From Cycloclasticus sp. symbiont of Poecilosclerida sp. N (lineage in GTDB: Bacteria > Pseudomonadota > Gammaproteobacteria > Methylococcales > Cycloclasticaceae), in contig LWTM01000068.1 in NCBI GenBank assembly GCA_002101205.1, forward strand, positions 1-64,000: a DNA stretch of 64,000 nt, written 5' to 3'. The notes beneath the pieces are model-generated. The model was not told where the DNA came from, ran no database searches, and worked only from the letters and a program-made list of their open reading frames with translations. Within the stretch, counting starts at the first letter, position 1; each line of letters opens with the position of its first letter. A program made the position numbers and the translations under genes. Below are positions 1 through 9,869 of the stretch, piece by piece.

Positions 1-2
1 TA

Positions 3-200
3 GCTAAGTTCGGCATGGCCGATCAAGTGCAACGCAAGGGGTATCGAGGTAAACCTTTATCAAAACAAGAGCAAGCCCGCAACAAAGCCATTGCGGTCAC
101 TCGAGCAGGTGGTGAGCGACCCTTTGCCACGTATAAGAGACATTATGGGCTTGGCAGAACACGATTGGGGTTACCCCTACGATTAATAAACTGGGAATAG
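3..200 (+). pseudogene. IS5-type transposase, C-terminal remnant
   Basis: The frame is open from the left edge of the window and ends at a TAG at 198-200. The sequence VQRKGYRGKPLSKQEQARNK followed by an R-A-G-G-E-R-P-F-A block matches the C-terminal region of IS5-family DDE transposases, where the last catalytic Glu lies in a similar E-R-x-F context. No terminal repeat or N-terminal part is visible here, so whether it is an intact element continuing to the left or a scrap cannot be decided. Fragments of IS5-type transposase also occur near 33.5, 35.1 and 45.6 kb. Confidence 0.6.
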
Positions 201-271
201 ATACCTAGGCAAAAGGGGACGCTACCCTTTCTTCTCGTTCCCAGATCCAGCTTGGGGGCGAGACACACTTT

Positions 272-631
272 TTAAAGTTTATCAATCAATTTTGACAAGG
301 TTAAGAAAAAACCCATAGCGGCAACAAGGACGAGCATATTTTTATTGAGTGCTTTTTGAATGGTAACTTCGATATCTGTTTTTAGTAATTCAAACTTGTC
401 TTCAAGGTCTGTTTTTAATAATTCAAACTTGCTCTCCAGCCCTGTAACACTAGCGGTTACTTCGTTTAATTTTTCATCTAAATGATTGATGTGGTTGTAT
501 TGGGATTTGAGTAGCAGGGTGTTGATGTCGTCTTGTGCTAAGCCATTACCATCGCTAAAACGCTGTTCTATTTCTTTGATTTTAGGCTCGATCATTTCGA
601 TTAGCATATCATCTACTTTGGTTTCGTCCAT
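272..631 (-). CDS. Small coiled-coil protein with C-terminal membrane anchor
   Basis: This encodes 119 residues starting at MDETKVDD. A longer in-frame start exists at 667, but the proximal one looks more natural because the extra residues (YSPPYFHK) do not read like conserved protein. Residues about 45-90 form a heptad-like coiled coil with two near-identical 10-residue repeats, KFELLKTDLE and KFELLKTDIE. Residues about 98-115 (MLVLVAAMGFFLTL) form one membrane helix, followed by a short basic tail. This is the plan of DUF1640-like or phage-type tail-anchored coiled-coil proteins. The function is unknown. It lies downstream of aat on the same strand. A second, partial copy sits at 726-949. 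Confidence 0.55.
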   Translation of the reverse strand: MDETKVDDMLIEMIEPKIKEIEQRFSDGNGLAQDDINTLLLKSQYNHINHLDEKLNEVTASVTGLESKFELLKTDLEDKFELLKTDIEVTIQKALNKNMLVLVAAMGFFLTLSKLIDKL

Positions 632-724
632 AATGTTAATTTTGTGAAAATAAGGGGGGCTATACAATAAGTGTTGTGTTAATACAAAGCAATATGAGAA
701 CAGTAATCATCAGGAATATGCGCT

Positions 725-949
725 TTTAAAGTTTATCAATCAATTTTGACAAGGTTAAGAAAAAACCCATGGCGGCAACAAGGACGAGCATATTTTTATT
801 GAGTGCTTTTTGAATGGTAACTTCGATATCTGTTCTTAGTAATTCAAACTTGCCTTCAAGGTCTGTTTTTAATAATTCAAACTTGCTCTCCAGCCCTGTA
901 ACACTAGCGGTTACTTCGTTTAATTTTTCATCTAAATGATTGATGTGGT
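725..949 (-). pseudogene. Truncated duplicate of the coiled-coil membrane protein
   Basis: This stretch repeats 271-495 at a constant 454-bp offset, with only a few substitutions (for example KTDLEDK becomes KTDLEGK and KTDIE becomes RTDIE). It encodes the C-terminal 70 or so residues of the protein at 272-631, including the coiled coil and the membrane helix, and stops at the same codon. The N-terminal 45 residues are missing. The open frame runs upstream only by reading into the 3' end of aat in another frame, so no credible start exists. A tandem duplication followed by deletion explains it. Confidence 0.75.
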
Positions 950-979
950 AAATAGGGGACAGATCACGATTAAATATCC

Positions 980-1684
980 CTATTTCTCCACTGATAAACT
1001 CGACCAAGAATTATTCAGCGTTTTTTGATCGCAAAAAACATCAAGCCTAGATGTAAAATCATCACGGCTTATTGTTTCTGCACCAAGGGCTGCGAGATGC
1101 TTTGATTGGACCTGACAATCTATTAACTGATATCCCCAATTGGCTAAGCTTTCACACAAAAAGATAAAGCCAATTTTGGAAGCGTTACTTTCTCTACTAA
1201 ACATAGATTCGCCAAAAAACACCTGCCCAACACCGACGCCGTATAACCCGCCCGCCAAGGTATCACCTGACCATACTTCAATGGAGTGCGCGTCACCTCG
1301 TTCAAATAGAGCCTCATAAGCTTGAATCATGGACGATGTTATCCATGTGCCATCTTGCCCTTCTCTTGGTTCGGAGCAAGCCGATATGACCTCGCTGAAA
1401 GCCGTATCAAACGTACAATTAAATAAATTTTTGGAAATGGCTTTTTTTAGACTTCTCGAAACTCGGAACTCGGCAGGGCTTAATACCATTCTAGGGTCTG
1501 GTGACCACCAAAGAATAGGCTGGCCGTCTTCAAACCAAGGAAATATTCCACGCCGATATGCATTGAGTAAACGAGCAGGTTTAAGAGAGCCGCCAGCGGC
1601 TAATAAGCCATTCGGATTGTCTAATGCTGTGCTAAGTTCTGGAAAAGGCGTTGTATCGTCGTCTAAATCAAGCCAAGGCAGCAT
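980..1684 (-). CDS. aat: Leucyl/phenylalanyl-tRNA--protein transferase
   Basis: The 234-residue product adds Leu or Phe from aminoacyl-tRNA to proteins with N-terminal Arg or Lys, marking them for ClpS/ClpAP (N-degron pathway, cytoplasm). The family hallmarks are present: GLLAAGGSL near residue 26, YRRGIFPWF near 43, WWSPDPR near 60, the S-L-K-K-x-I block near 80, GTWITSSMIQAY near 112, and the GGLYGVGVG-FFGESMFS stretch near 145-165. The length is normal. It lies 13 bp downstream of trxB on the same strand, as in many gammaproteobacteria where aat is close to trxB. An inverted AAATAGGG/CCCTATTT pair around the stop codon may act as a weak terminator. Confidence 0.95.
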   Translation of the reverse strand: MLPWLDLDDDTTPFPELSTALDNPNGLLAAGGSLKPARLLNAYRRGIFPWFEDGQPILWWSPDPRMVLSPAEFRVSRSLKKAISKNLFNCTFDTAFSEVISACSEPREGQDGTWITSSMIQAYEALFERGDAHSIEVWSGDTLAGGLYGVGVGQVFFGESMFSRESNASKIGFIFLCESLANWGYQLIDCQVQSKHLAALGAETISRDDFTSRLDVFCDQKTLNNSWSSLSVEK

Positions 1685-1697
1685 AATGAGCTTGCAA

Positions 1698-2681
<984 letters not shown>

Positions 2682-2716
2682 TTACAGGAAGTTATGGGTG
2701 TTTAAAAAGACGCTTA

Positions 2717-2845
2717 TACGGACCTCTGCATAACGTAACAAGCGCAGTTTACTGGTGTAAATGAGCATTTTGGGCCGGTTTTTATCAACAGTAGGTGCTT
2801 TAAGCAACGCCGTATTGTCTAGCGCAGTAGTTATGCTGAGGTCTC
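2717..2845. repeat. MITE-like element, degenerate copy
   Basis: The right end GCTGAGGTCTC and the stretch CGCCGTATTGTCTAG just inside it recur in reverse orientation at 44124-44170. The inner part (GCGCAGTTTAC, AGCATTTTG, GCCG-TTTTTA) also aligns with the second copy. The left end GACCTCTGCATAACG resembles the inverse of the right end. There is no coding capacity. The ends look like the IS5-type termini GAGACCTCAGCA found at 34.07 and 35.22 kb, so this is probably a non-autonomous derivative. Confidence 0.6.
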
Positions 2846-2917
2846 TTATAATCAACTTGTTTTTAAAATGTTGTAGTAGTATGGCGATAAGACTGAACTT
2901 GGTAAAGGGTTAAGCAC

Positions 2918-3970
2918 ATGAATATTGGCATTCCAAAAGAAATCAAACCATTTGAAGGGCGTGTAGCTTTAACACCTAAGGCCTGCGCGGAGCTTATTGG
3001 TAATGGGCATACATTATATATGGAACATGATGCTGGTGTTTTAAGCGGCTTTAGTGATGAACAGTACGAAAATGCCAACACCACTATTTGCCACTCAAAC
3101 GAAGCACTTTACAAAGCATGTGAATTAATCGTCAAAGTGAAAGAGCCCATTGAAGAAGATTTAAAATATTTAACGTCAAAACACACGCTTTTTTGTTTTC
3201 TTCACCTTGCCGCAAATACGCGGCTGGTGAAAATATTAGCCGAAAAAGGGCTTACAGCGGTAGCCTTTGAATCGGTTGTTGTTGATAAGCAATTGCCGCT
3301 TTTAAAACCAATGAGCGAAATTGCCGGCAAATTAGCTGTCCAAATTGGTAGCAATTTACTGCATTTACACCAAGGCGGGCAGGGCGTTTTATTGGGCGGT
3401 TTAAGTGGTGCTATGACTGATAAAGGTCACGTTTTGGTTGCAGGTGCCGGTTCTGCTGGCACACAAGCTGCTCTATTGGCCAAAGATATGGGCGCAAATG
3501 TGTTCGTGTTCGATAAGTATCAACCTGCTTTAGAGCGTTTAGCAAAAATAAACCCCGATATCACGCTTATCTCTAATGAAAGTGACTGCCTTGCGCTGCT
3601 GCCTTCAATAAACTTATTGATTGGCGCCTTGCTTGTTGCCGGAAAGAAAACGCCGTGCTTTATAAGTAGAGAGCAGCTTAAATTAATGCAAAAAGGCTCA
3701 GTCATTGTCGATATTTCTGTAGATCAGGGCGGGTGTATTGAAACGACCAGGCCCACAACGTACAGTGATCCAACATACACAGAGGAGGGCATTACGCACT
3801 TTTGTGTTGGCAATATGCCAGGCGCAGTACCGCGAACAGCAACGCAGGCATTATCAGCTCTGTTGCCAGAATATATTCAACGATTAACGCTAAACAATTG
3901 GTACGAAAATGATAATATAATGCGCAACGCTGTAAATATAAGAAGCAACAAAGTACTCATTGGTATTTAG
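2918..3970 (+). CDS. ald: Alanine dehydrogenase
   Basis: This 350-residue NAD-dependent enzyme interconverts L-alanine and pyruvate plus ammonia. The N-terminal MNIGIPKEIKPFEGRVALTP and KVKEP (substrate-binding Arg and Lys), the catalytic FLHLAA stretch near residue 95, the NAD-binding G-A-G-S-A-G-T segment near 174, and VDQGGCIETTRPT plus VGNMPGAVPRTAT near 267-310 are family hallmarks. It is about 20 residues shorter than usual, and the last 25 residues (from NNWYENDN) diverge from the normal G-L-N-x-x-x-G-x-V-T tail, so the C-terminus may have been rewritten. It is monocistronic, between a MITE and ftsK. Confidence 0.92.
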   Translation: MNIGIPKEIKPFEGRVALTPKACAELIGNGHTLYMEHDAGVLSGFSDEQYENANTTICHSNEALYKACELIVKVKEPIEEDLKYLTSKHTLFCFLHLAANTRLVKILAEKGLTAVAFESVVVDKQLPLLKPMSEIAGKLAVQIGSNLLHLHQGGQGVLLGGLSGAMTDKGHVLVAGAGSAGTQAALLAKDMGANVFVFDKYQPALERLAKINPDITLISNESDCLALLPSINLLIGALLVAGKKTPCFISREQLKLMQKGSVIVDISVDQGGCIETTRPTTYSDPTYTEEGITHFCVGNMPGAVPRTATQALSALLPEYIQRLTLNNWYENDNIMRNAVNIRSNKVLIGI

Positions 3971-4028
3971 TTAAAACGCATGTTTAACAAATAATTATAA
4001 AGCCATTATAGGAATTATAAGAACTTAA

Positions 4029-6320
4029 GTGAATCGAAAAATAACCCCTAAACCCGCACTCGTTGCGCAGCATCAAATTGTCAAGCTTTTAAGAGAGTCT
4101 GCCTTTCTCGCATTTTTGGCAATGGGTTCGTTTTTGCTCGCCTCACTTTTTAGTTATAACGTTAACGATGCAGGCTGGAATTACAGTGGTTCTAGCCAAA
4201 TTGCGCAAAATATTACAGGCGTCGTCGGCGCTTGGGTTGCAGACTTTATGCTATCTATGATTGGTTTTATGGCGTTTGCCTTTCCTTTCATGCTATTTAG
4301 TAGCGCATGGAAATTTTTATCTGAAGCGAAAACCGACCACCCAGACACGGTGAACCATCAAGTCATTCGCTGGGCGAGTTTCGTCTTTTTTTTAATTGCT
4401 GGTGCAGGTTTGTTGGACATGCATTATTACCAAAACTGGCTGACTATTCCTAACTCAGCTGGTGGTATCGTTGGGCTAGAGCTAAGTGATGCGCTCAGAA
4501 AGCTTTTCGCACTTGAAGGGGCAACACTTGTCTTATTTAGTGTTTTCCTCATCGGTATTACGCTATCAACAGGGCTGTCTTGGCTTGGCTTAATGGATAA
4601 GTTAGGTGCTTTAGCCATTAGCCTTTGCATAACGATTCGTAACGCTATTGAAGATAGCAGGGAAAGAAAAACATCCGAACAGATTAAGAAGAAGCGGGGC
4701 GACAGTTTCAGAAAGCAATCGAAAATATTTTCCGCTAAGCCTAGGGCACATATAGACCCTGTTATCAAAGAAATCAAAACCAGTGCACGCGTTGATAAAG
4801 AGCGCCAAGTTGGTTTATTTGAAGAGAATTTCAGCTCGCTACCTGCGCTTGCGTTGCTTGATGTAGCAAGTAAGCCGGTTGACGGTTACTCAAAAGCAGC
4901 TTTGGAGGCGATGTCTAAGCTGGTTGAGCTTAAGTTGCAGGACTTTGGCGTTGATGTGAATGTTGTGGCCGTTAACCCCGGCCCAGTTATAACAAGGTTT
5001 GAAATACAACCTGCTCCAGGTATTAAAGCGAGCAGGATCAGTAGCCTTGCTAAGGATTTAGCCCGCTCAATGTCCACACACAGCGTGCGCGTTGTTGAAG
5101 TTATTCCTGGTAAGTCCGTTGTTGGTTTAGAAATACCCAATGAATCACGTGAAATGGTCCGTCTCGGCGAAATCCTTTCTTCTGAGGAGTATGAAAAGTC
5201 TAATTCGGCACTCACGCTAGTCCTAGGGAAAAATATTTCCGGTCAACCTACGGTTGCTGACTTGGCCAAAATGCCACATTTATTGGTTGCAGGAACAACC
5301 GGGTCAGGCAAATCAGTGGCTATTAACGCCATGATCCTTAGCTTGTTGTATAAAGCAACACCTGAACAAGTACGGATGATAATGATTGATCCGAAAATGC
5401 TCGAACTTTCTGTATACGAAGGGATTCCGCATCTTTTAACCCCTGTTGTAACCGATATGAAAGAGGCTGCGAACGCATTACGTTGGTCTGTGGCTGAAAT
5501 GGAAAGGCGTTATAAGCTGATGTCCTTACTCGGAGTTCGGAACCTAAGCGGCTATAACAAAAAAGTTAGAGATGCGATTAAAGAAGGCAGCCCTTTAGCC
5601 GACCCCTTGTGGGAACCAACAGCATTTATAGACGAAGAAGAAGCGGGCACCTTATCTGAGTTACCACAAATCGTTATTATTATTGATGAGTTGGCCGACA
5701 TGATGATGGTTGTCGGTAAGAAGGTTGAGGAGCTCATCGCGCGATTAGCTCAAAAAGCGCGCGCATCAGGGCTTCATCTTGTGCTGGCCACTCAAAGGCC
5801 TTCTGTTGACGTATTAACAGGGCTTATTAAGGCAAACATTCCTTCACGAATTGCATTTCAGGTTTCATCGAAGATTGATTCGCGCACAATTCTTGACCAA
5901 AGCGGGGCGGAAACCTTGTTAGGCAACGGCGATATGCTTTATTTACCGCCAGGGTCTGGTTTGCCGCAACGCGTACACGGTGCTTTTGTTGATGATCACG
6001 AAGTCCACAAAGTTGTAAAGCAGCTTAAAAGTCAGGGCGCCCCCAACTATGTAGAAGGTATTTTGACGAGTTCAGACCCTGCCGAATTTGACGGTGGCTC
6101 AGGCGACCAAGCAGACAGCTCAGATGAGTTATATGATCAAGCTCTGAAAATCGTTACTCAGACACGTCGCGCATCTATCTCTGGCGTGCAACGTCAATTA
6201 AGGGTTGGTTATAATCGCGCAGCACGTATGATTGAAGAAATGGAGCGTTGCGGCGTCGTTGGACCATTACAAACCAACGGTTCACGCGAAGTATTAGCGC
6301 CGCCACCGCCAGAACTATAA
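4029..6320 (+). CDS. ftsK: DNA translocase FtsK
   Basis: This 763-residue hexameric DNA pump at the division septum moves chromosome dimers toward dif and activates XerCD. The start is a GTG, giving [11 protein letters not shown]. Four to five N-terminal membrane helices occupy residues about 25-190. A short linker follows, then the alpha/beta motor with Walker [13 protein letters not shown] near 421 and Walker [12 protein letters not shown] near 550. The winged-helix gamma domain ([20 protein letters not shown]) ends the protein and reads KOPS sites in the family. The linker is short, so it is nearer to SpoIIIE/short FtsK forms in length. It is followed 7 bp later by lolA, a conserved gammaproteobacterial neighbourhood (ftsK-lolA-rarA). 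Confidence 0.96.
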   Translation: MNRKITPKPALVAQHQIVKLLRESAFLAFLAMGSFLLASLFSYNVNDAGWNYSGSSQIAQNITGVVGAWVADFMLSMIGFMAFAFPFMLFSSAWKFLSEAKTDHPDTVNHQVIRWASFVFFLIAGAGLLDMHYYQNWLTIPNSAGGIVGLELSDALRKLFALEGATLVLFSVFLIGITLSTGLSWLGLMDKLGALAISLCITIRNAIEDSRERKTSEQIKKKRGDSFRKQSKIFSAKPRAHIDPVIKEIKTSARVDKERQVGLFEENFSSLPALALLDVASKPVDGYSKAALEAMSKLVELKLQDFGVDVNVVAVNPGPVITRFEIQPAPGIKASRISSLAKDLARSMSTHSVRVVEVIPGKSVVGLEIPNESREMVRLGEILSSEEYEKSNSALTLVLGKNISGQPTVADLAKMPHLLVAGTTGSGKSVAINAMILSLLYKATPEQVRMIMIDPKMLELSVYEGIPHLLTPVVTDMKEAANALRWSVAEMERRYKLMSLLGVRNLSGYNKKVRDAIKEGSPLADPLWEPTAFIDEEEAGTLSELPQIVIIIDELADMMMVVGKKVEELIARLAQKARASGLHLVLATQRPSVDVLTGLIKANIPSRIAFQVSSKIDSRTILDQSGAETLLGNGDMLYLPPGSGLPQRVHGAFVDDHEVHKVVKQLKSQGAPNYVEGILTSSDPAEFDGGSGDQADSSDELYDQALKIVTQTRRASISGVQRQLRVGYNRAARMIEEMERCGVVGPLQTNGSREVLAPPPPEL

Positions 6321-6327
6321 GAATCTA

Positions 6328-6960
6328 ATGAAGTTTTATGACCTGGTTTGTTTGATTACGCTATTGTTTTACAGCAGTTATGGTTTTGCAAAAACGAGCG
6401 AAGACAGCCTGCAATCTCATTTAAAACAATATAAATATATAAGCGGACAGTTCACACAGGTTTTAAGTGGCGAACAACAACCCCTTACGCAATCATCTAC
6501 TGGCGAATTCTGGATAAAAAAACCAGATAAATTTCGCTGGAACTACATTACGCCTTATGTACAAAAGATAATATCCAATGGCTCAAAGCTTTGGGTTTAT
6601 GATGAAGATTTAGAGCAAGTGACTATAAAACATGCCTCCCAATCTATTCAGTCATCGCCTTTAGCCGTTATTTTAGGCTCAGTTTCTTTGAGCGAGCTGT
6701 TTGATATTGAAACGTTGGATAATAACGATAGCCTACAGTGGTTAAAGCTAACGCCTAAGACCGACTCTGGCGGGTTTGATTTTATCAATGTGGGTTTTAG
6801 ACAAGGCGTCATGTCCCAAATGGTTTTAAAAGATAGTTTCGGCCAAACAACGCATTTATTGTTCACCAACGTAACAGTTCATACGCCTATCGCCGATGAG
6901 ATCTTTGAGTTTAAAGTACCTAATGACGCAGATCTTTTTGATGAAACTATTGCGCAATGA
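6328..6960 (+). CDS. lolA: Outer-membrane lipoprotein carrier protein
   Basis: The 210-residue periplasmic chaperone carries lipoproteins from LolCDE to LolB. A signal peptide covers about residues 1-21 (hydrophobic VCLITLLFYSSYG, cleavage after GFA). The mature part has the typical GQFTQV, GEFWIKKPDKFRWNY and YDEDLEQVTI segments of the LolA fold. It sits between ftsK and rarA, and its stop overlaps the rarA start (ATGA), so the two are probably translated together. Confidence 0.95.
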   Translation: MKFYDLVCLITLLFYSSYGFAKTSEDSLQSHLKQYKYISGQFTQVLSGEQQPLTQSSTGEFWIKKPDKFRWNYITPYVQKIISNGSKLWVYDEDLEQVTIKHASQSIQSSPLAVILGSVSLSELFDIETLDNNDSLQWLKLTPKTDSGGFDFINVGFRQGVMSQMVLKDSFGQTTHLLFTNVTVHTPIADEIFEFKVPNDADLFDETIAQ

Positions 6961-8252
6961 GACCTAGCAGCCCTCTTGCGGAACGCGTAAGACCCGAAAC
7001 GCTTAGTGAATTTGCAGGTCAGGCGCATATCCTGTCAAAAGGGAAGCCGCTTTATGAATCCATACAGTCCGGTCAACTTCATTCGTTAATTTTATGGGGG
7101 CCACCTGGTGTCGGTAAAACCACTTTAGCACGTATTATTGCCGGACACGCCGATGCTGATTTTATTGCATTATCGGCTGTTCTAGCCGGCGTTAAAGATA
7201 TCCGGAAAGTGGTTGAAGAGGCTAAGAAGAGTAGGGCGGAAAAGCAACGCAGCACCATCCTTTTTGTTGATGAGGTTCACCGTTTTAACAAATCCCAACA
7301 AGATGCTTTTTTACCCCACGTTGAAGCGGGTGTCTTTATCTTTATTGGAGCTACTACAGAAAACCCATCTTTTTCGCTTAATAATGCGCTTTTATCCAGA
7401 GCACGTGTTTATACCTTAAAACCGCTTCAAGAACCCGATTTAGAGACGATTCTTGAAAGTGCCCTCAGTAATGAATTAGGTTGTAAGGCTGGTTTTTCTA
7501 TTGATAGAAATGCAACAAAATTACTAATAAGTGCAGCAGATAGTGATGCAAGAAGACTGCTGAATTTTTTAGAATTAAGCATTCAATTAGCAGAAGGCCA
7601 AAATCACAAAAAAGTAACTGTTGCAATCGTTGAGGGTGTCATAAAAGGTGGTATAAGGCGTTTTGATAACCACGGTGAAGATTTTTACAATCAAATATCA
7701 GCGCTGCACAAGTCTGTTCGAGGTAGCGACCCTGATGCTTCAATCTACTGGTTAAGGCGAATGCTAGACGGTGGCTGCGATCCTTTGTATGTGGCAAGGC
7801 GAATAGTACGCATCGCTTCTGAAGATATTGGTAACGCAGACCCACGTGGCTTACAGGTGGCACTTAACGCCTGGGAAACACAAGAAAAATTAGGCAGCCC
7901 AGAGGGAGAGTTAGCGCTGGCTCAAGCTGTTAGTTATTTAGCTTGCGCACCTAAAAGCAACGCCGTGTACAACGCATTCAATACGGTTGGCGCCGTTATT
8001 AAGAGCACAGGGAGTCTGCCTGTGCCTTACCATTTACGAAACGCACCGACCAAGCTGATGAAAGAAGAGGGCTATCACAAAGGCTACCGGTATGCTCATA
8101 CTGAGCCTAATGCCTTTGCAGCTGGTGAAAATTACCTTCCGGAAGAACTTGCGGGGCAGATCTACTATGAGCCGGTTAATCGCGGATTAGAGATTAAAAT
8201 ATCCGACAAACTTGCTCAACTTAGAAAGCTCAACCACGAAGCAAAAAACTAA
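6957..8252 (+). CDS. rarA: Replication-associated recombination protein A (AAA+ ATPase)
   Basis: This 431-residue clamp-loader-like AAA+ ATPase of the RarA/MgsA/WRNIP1 family acts at stalled replication forks and with [14 protein letters not shown] opens the domain. Walker A is [11 protein letters not shown] near residue 47, Walker [10 protein letters not shown] near 103, sensor 1 GATTENPSF near 127, and sensor 2 [10 protein letters not shown] near 198. The C-terminal tetramerisation part ([22 protein letters not shown] and beyond) is complete. It overlaps the lolA stop by four bases. Confidence 0.96.
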   Translation: MRPSSPLAERVRPETLSEFAGQAHILSKGKPLYESIQSGQLHSLILWGPPGVGKTTLARIIAGHADADFIALSAVLAGVKDIRKVVEEAKKSRAEKQRSTILFVDEVHRFNKSQQDAFLPHVEAGVFIFIGATTENPSFSLNNALLSRARVYTLKPLQEPDLETILESALSNELGCKAGFSIDRNATKLLISAADSDARRLLNFLELSIQLAEGQNHKKVTVAIVEGVIKGGIRRFDNHGEDFYNQISALHKSVRGSDPDASIYWLRRMLDGGCDPLYVARRIVRIASEDIGNADPRGLQVALNAWETQEKLGSPEGELALAQAVSYLACAPKSNAVYNAFNTVGAVIKSTGSLPVPYHLRNAPTKLMKEEGYHKGYRYAHTEPNAFAAGENYLPEELAGQIYYEPVNRGLEIKISDKLAQLRKLNHEAKN

Positions 8253-8288
8253 ATACCCGCTTCTTATTAAATGCAATGGGAGACAGAA

Positions 8289-8393
8289 ATGATAAAAGAC
8301 CTATCAATTAACCGACATGTAAAAAACTCCGCCCAAATAACGGGCTATAAACGGTATGAAGAAGTAATATCTAAACCTGTGCGTATTAAATAA
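8289..8393 (+). CDS. Possible 34-residue small protein upstream of FKBP
   Basis: ATG at 8289 is preceded by GGGAGACAGAA, a good ribosome-binding site, and opens a 34-codon frame (MIKDLSINRHVKNSAQ onward, rich in Lys/Arg) that ends at 8393, two bases before the FKBP start. The FKBP start itself has no visible Shine-Dalgarno sequence, so this small frame could deliver ribosomes to it by coupling. No family is recognised. It could also be a mere leader peptide. Confidence 0.4.
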   Translation: MIKDLSINRHVKNSAQITGYKRYEEVISKPVRIK

Positions 8394-8395
8394 CT

Positions 8396-8875
8396 ATGAA
8401 AATCCTTATTGTTCTTGTCGTTATTGCTGCCATATTTTATATGGCGCAAACTTTTTTAAATAGCAAAGCAAAAGCCAGTGCTGCCGATAACATTAAAGCT
8501 GGCGAAGAGTTTATTGCTGCTAATGCATCAAACGAGGGTGTCATAACAACTGCCTCTGGCCTTCAATACCTTCTGCTGACTCCAGGCACTGGTGCTGAGC
8601 ATCCTACAGCTAGAAACAAAGTTACCGTGCATTATCATGGCACTTTGCTAGATGGCACTGTATTTGATAGCTCGTTAGACCGTGGTGAACCGATAACCTT
8701 TGCTTTGAATCAGGTTATCAGTGGCTGGACCGAAGGTCTCCAGTTAATGGTCGTTGGAGAGAAAACGCGTTTTTATATTCCGAGTCACTTAGCCTACGGC
8801 AATCAATCTATAGGTAGCATAAAAAGCGGGTCAACTTTAATATTTGATGTTGAGCTCTTGTCTTTTAAAAAATAA
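8396..8875 (+). CDS. FKBP-type peptidyl-prolyl isomerase, membrane-anchored or exported
   Basis: The product has 159 residues. The hydrophobic N-terminus (ILIVLVVIAAIFYMAQTFL) is a signal anchor or uncleaved signal. It is followed by a short linker and one FKBP domain from about residue 50: GLQYLLLTPGTG, VTVHYHGTLLDGTVFDSS, QVISGWTEGLQLM, G-E-K-T-R-F-Y-I-P and LAYG. These are the substrate-pocket residues (Tyr, Phe, Asp, Ile, Trp) of active FKBPs. It probably accelerates proline isomerisation of envelope proteins. The dimerisation domain of FkpA/Mip is reduced to a short stub. Confidence 0.9.
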   Translation: MKILIVLVVIAAIFYMAQTFLNSKAKASAADNIKAGEEFIAANASNEGVITTASGLQYLLLTPGTGAEHPTARNKVTVHYHGTLLDGTVFDSSLDRGEPITFALNQVISGWTEGLQLMVVGEKTRFYIPSHLAYGNQSIGSIKSGSTLIFDVELLSFKK

Positions 8876-9204
8876 GTAGATATATCAAATAAATAAAGGA
8901 CTAACTTAAAGTAAGCTATGCTTTGTAGACTAACAACCCAAACTTATTCTTTTATGGGTGTCTGACAATAGTGGGAAGAAAACAGCGCTTGGGTCACCCT
9001 TTGACATTTAAATTGTTTCACAATTAAGCTGGCTTCTAACAAAGGCTTTTACGTCAGTTGCAAGTTAGGCGGCATACGTAAAAACAAAACCACACTCTAT
9101 TTAACATAATATACATTATACGAAGTTAAACTATGTGTTCTATATCCCGTGTTTTGCAAATAAACCGCCCTAGCCAAGAAGTTATGTTTTGATTTTTCGA
9201 GAGA
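8876..9204. other. Gene-free stretch after FKBP
   Basis: I see no open frame with codon character, no RNA gene and no clear terminator in these 330 bases. It separates the plus-strand core genes from the decayed cobalamin gene relics and probably includes eroded coding DNA. Confidence 0.4.
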
Positions 9205-9438
9205 TCAATGTAATAAAACGTTACTCTTCCCAATAGTCCTCAAAACCCTCTCACCTAACACTGTTGCTTTAGCCCACGCCTCTAATTCCAACATGGGCTT
9301 TTCATAAAACTCATCAATACAACCAATACATGAAATAGCCACAGGATGACGGCCTTCAGACATTTTAAACAGTTTTTTAAGTGACCCGGCCTCAAGTAAA
9401 AAAACCCAGCCCACTCCAATGCCTTCGACTCTTGCCAT
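9205..9438 (-). pseudogene. bluB (5,6-dimethylbenzimidazole synthase), C-terminal relic
   Basis: The frame reads ARVEGIGVGWVFLLEAG, then HPVAISCIGCIDEFYEKPML-E-L-E-x-W-A. In BluB the corresponding stretch is R-A-E-G-x-G-V-G-W-V-S, then P-V-A-Y-L-C-x-G-x-V-x-x-F-Y-x-x-P-x-L-E. BluB cleaves FMN to make the lower ligand of vitamin B12. Only the last third or so is present. The sequence just upstream on the same strand does not continue the family, so the gene is broken. A cobW relic lies right beside it, which supports the reading. Confidence 0.6.
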
Positions 9439-9489
9439 TTAGCCGTTTGTGGAAAATATTGCGCCCAAGGGGTTGAAGCAACTACGGTG

Positions 9490-9835
9490 ATTATCTACAC
9501 CGCCTCTCTAAGGTAGCGTCAAACACGAAATGCCTCTGCCGAACCCACAGTTAATGTTTTAACGGCATCCGGCACGGCTTGTTGCGCACTCGCTTTAACA
9601 CGGCCTTTTGGGCGTTATCCAATCAATCACGTTCACTCACCACAACAAGGTCTGCGGCACTTAACTGTCCGTCCAACAATTCACGCAAACTTGAACCGCG
9701 TTCCAAACTATCATCAGCCAAACGCTGCGCTTCAACTAACGCCTCATCATCTGCAAAGCGGCCTGCAAAAACAGCAGGTCATCTATGACGGTAACAACCG
9801 CATCCACCGTACAACAAATTTAAAGGCACTGTATA
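9490..9835 (-). pseudogene. cobW (cobalamin biosynthesis G3E GTPase) relic
   Basis: On the minus strand, three frames together give a CobW-like order. First comes TVDAVVTVID (near 9815-9785). Then, after a shift, GRFADDEALVEAQRLADDSL, followed by LLDGQLSAADLVVVSERD where CobW has a D-Q-x-x-A-A-D-x-I-V-L-N-K-T-D segment. After another shift and a stop comes VPDAVKTLTV. The Walker A part is absent. CobW proteins are metal-insertion GTPases of the aerobic cobalamin pathway. The frameshifts and stops show it is dead. Confidence 0.55.
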
Positions 9836-9869
9836 ACGTGGCAAACGCAGTCGTTATGCAGAATTTCTT

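Noticed and set aside
726-1007. A 93-codon gene overlapping the 3' end of aat
   Set aside because: Its first 20 codons are the aat 3' end read in another frame. The rest is a truncated duplicate of the neighbouring gene.
8876-9204. attC-like GTTAGGC motif near 9064 as an integron site
   Set aside because: No paired inverse core site, no imperfect hairpin of attC size and no integrase.
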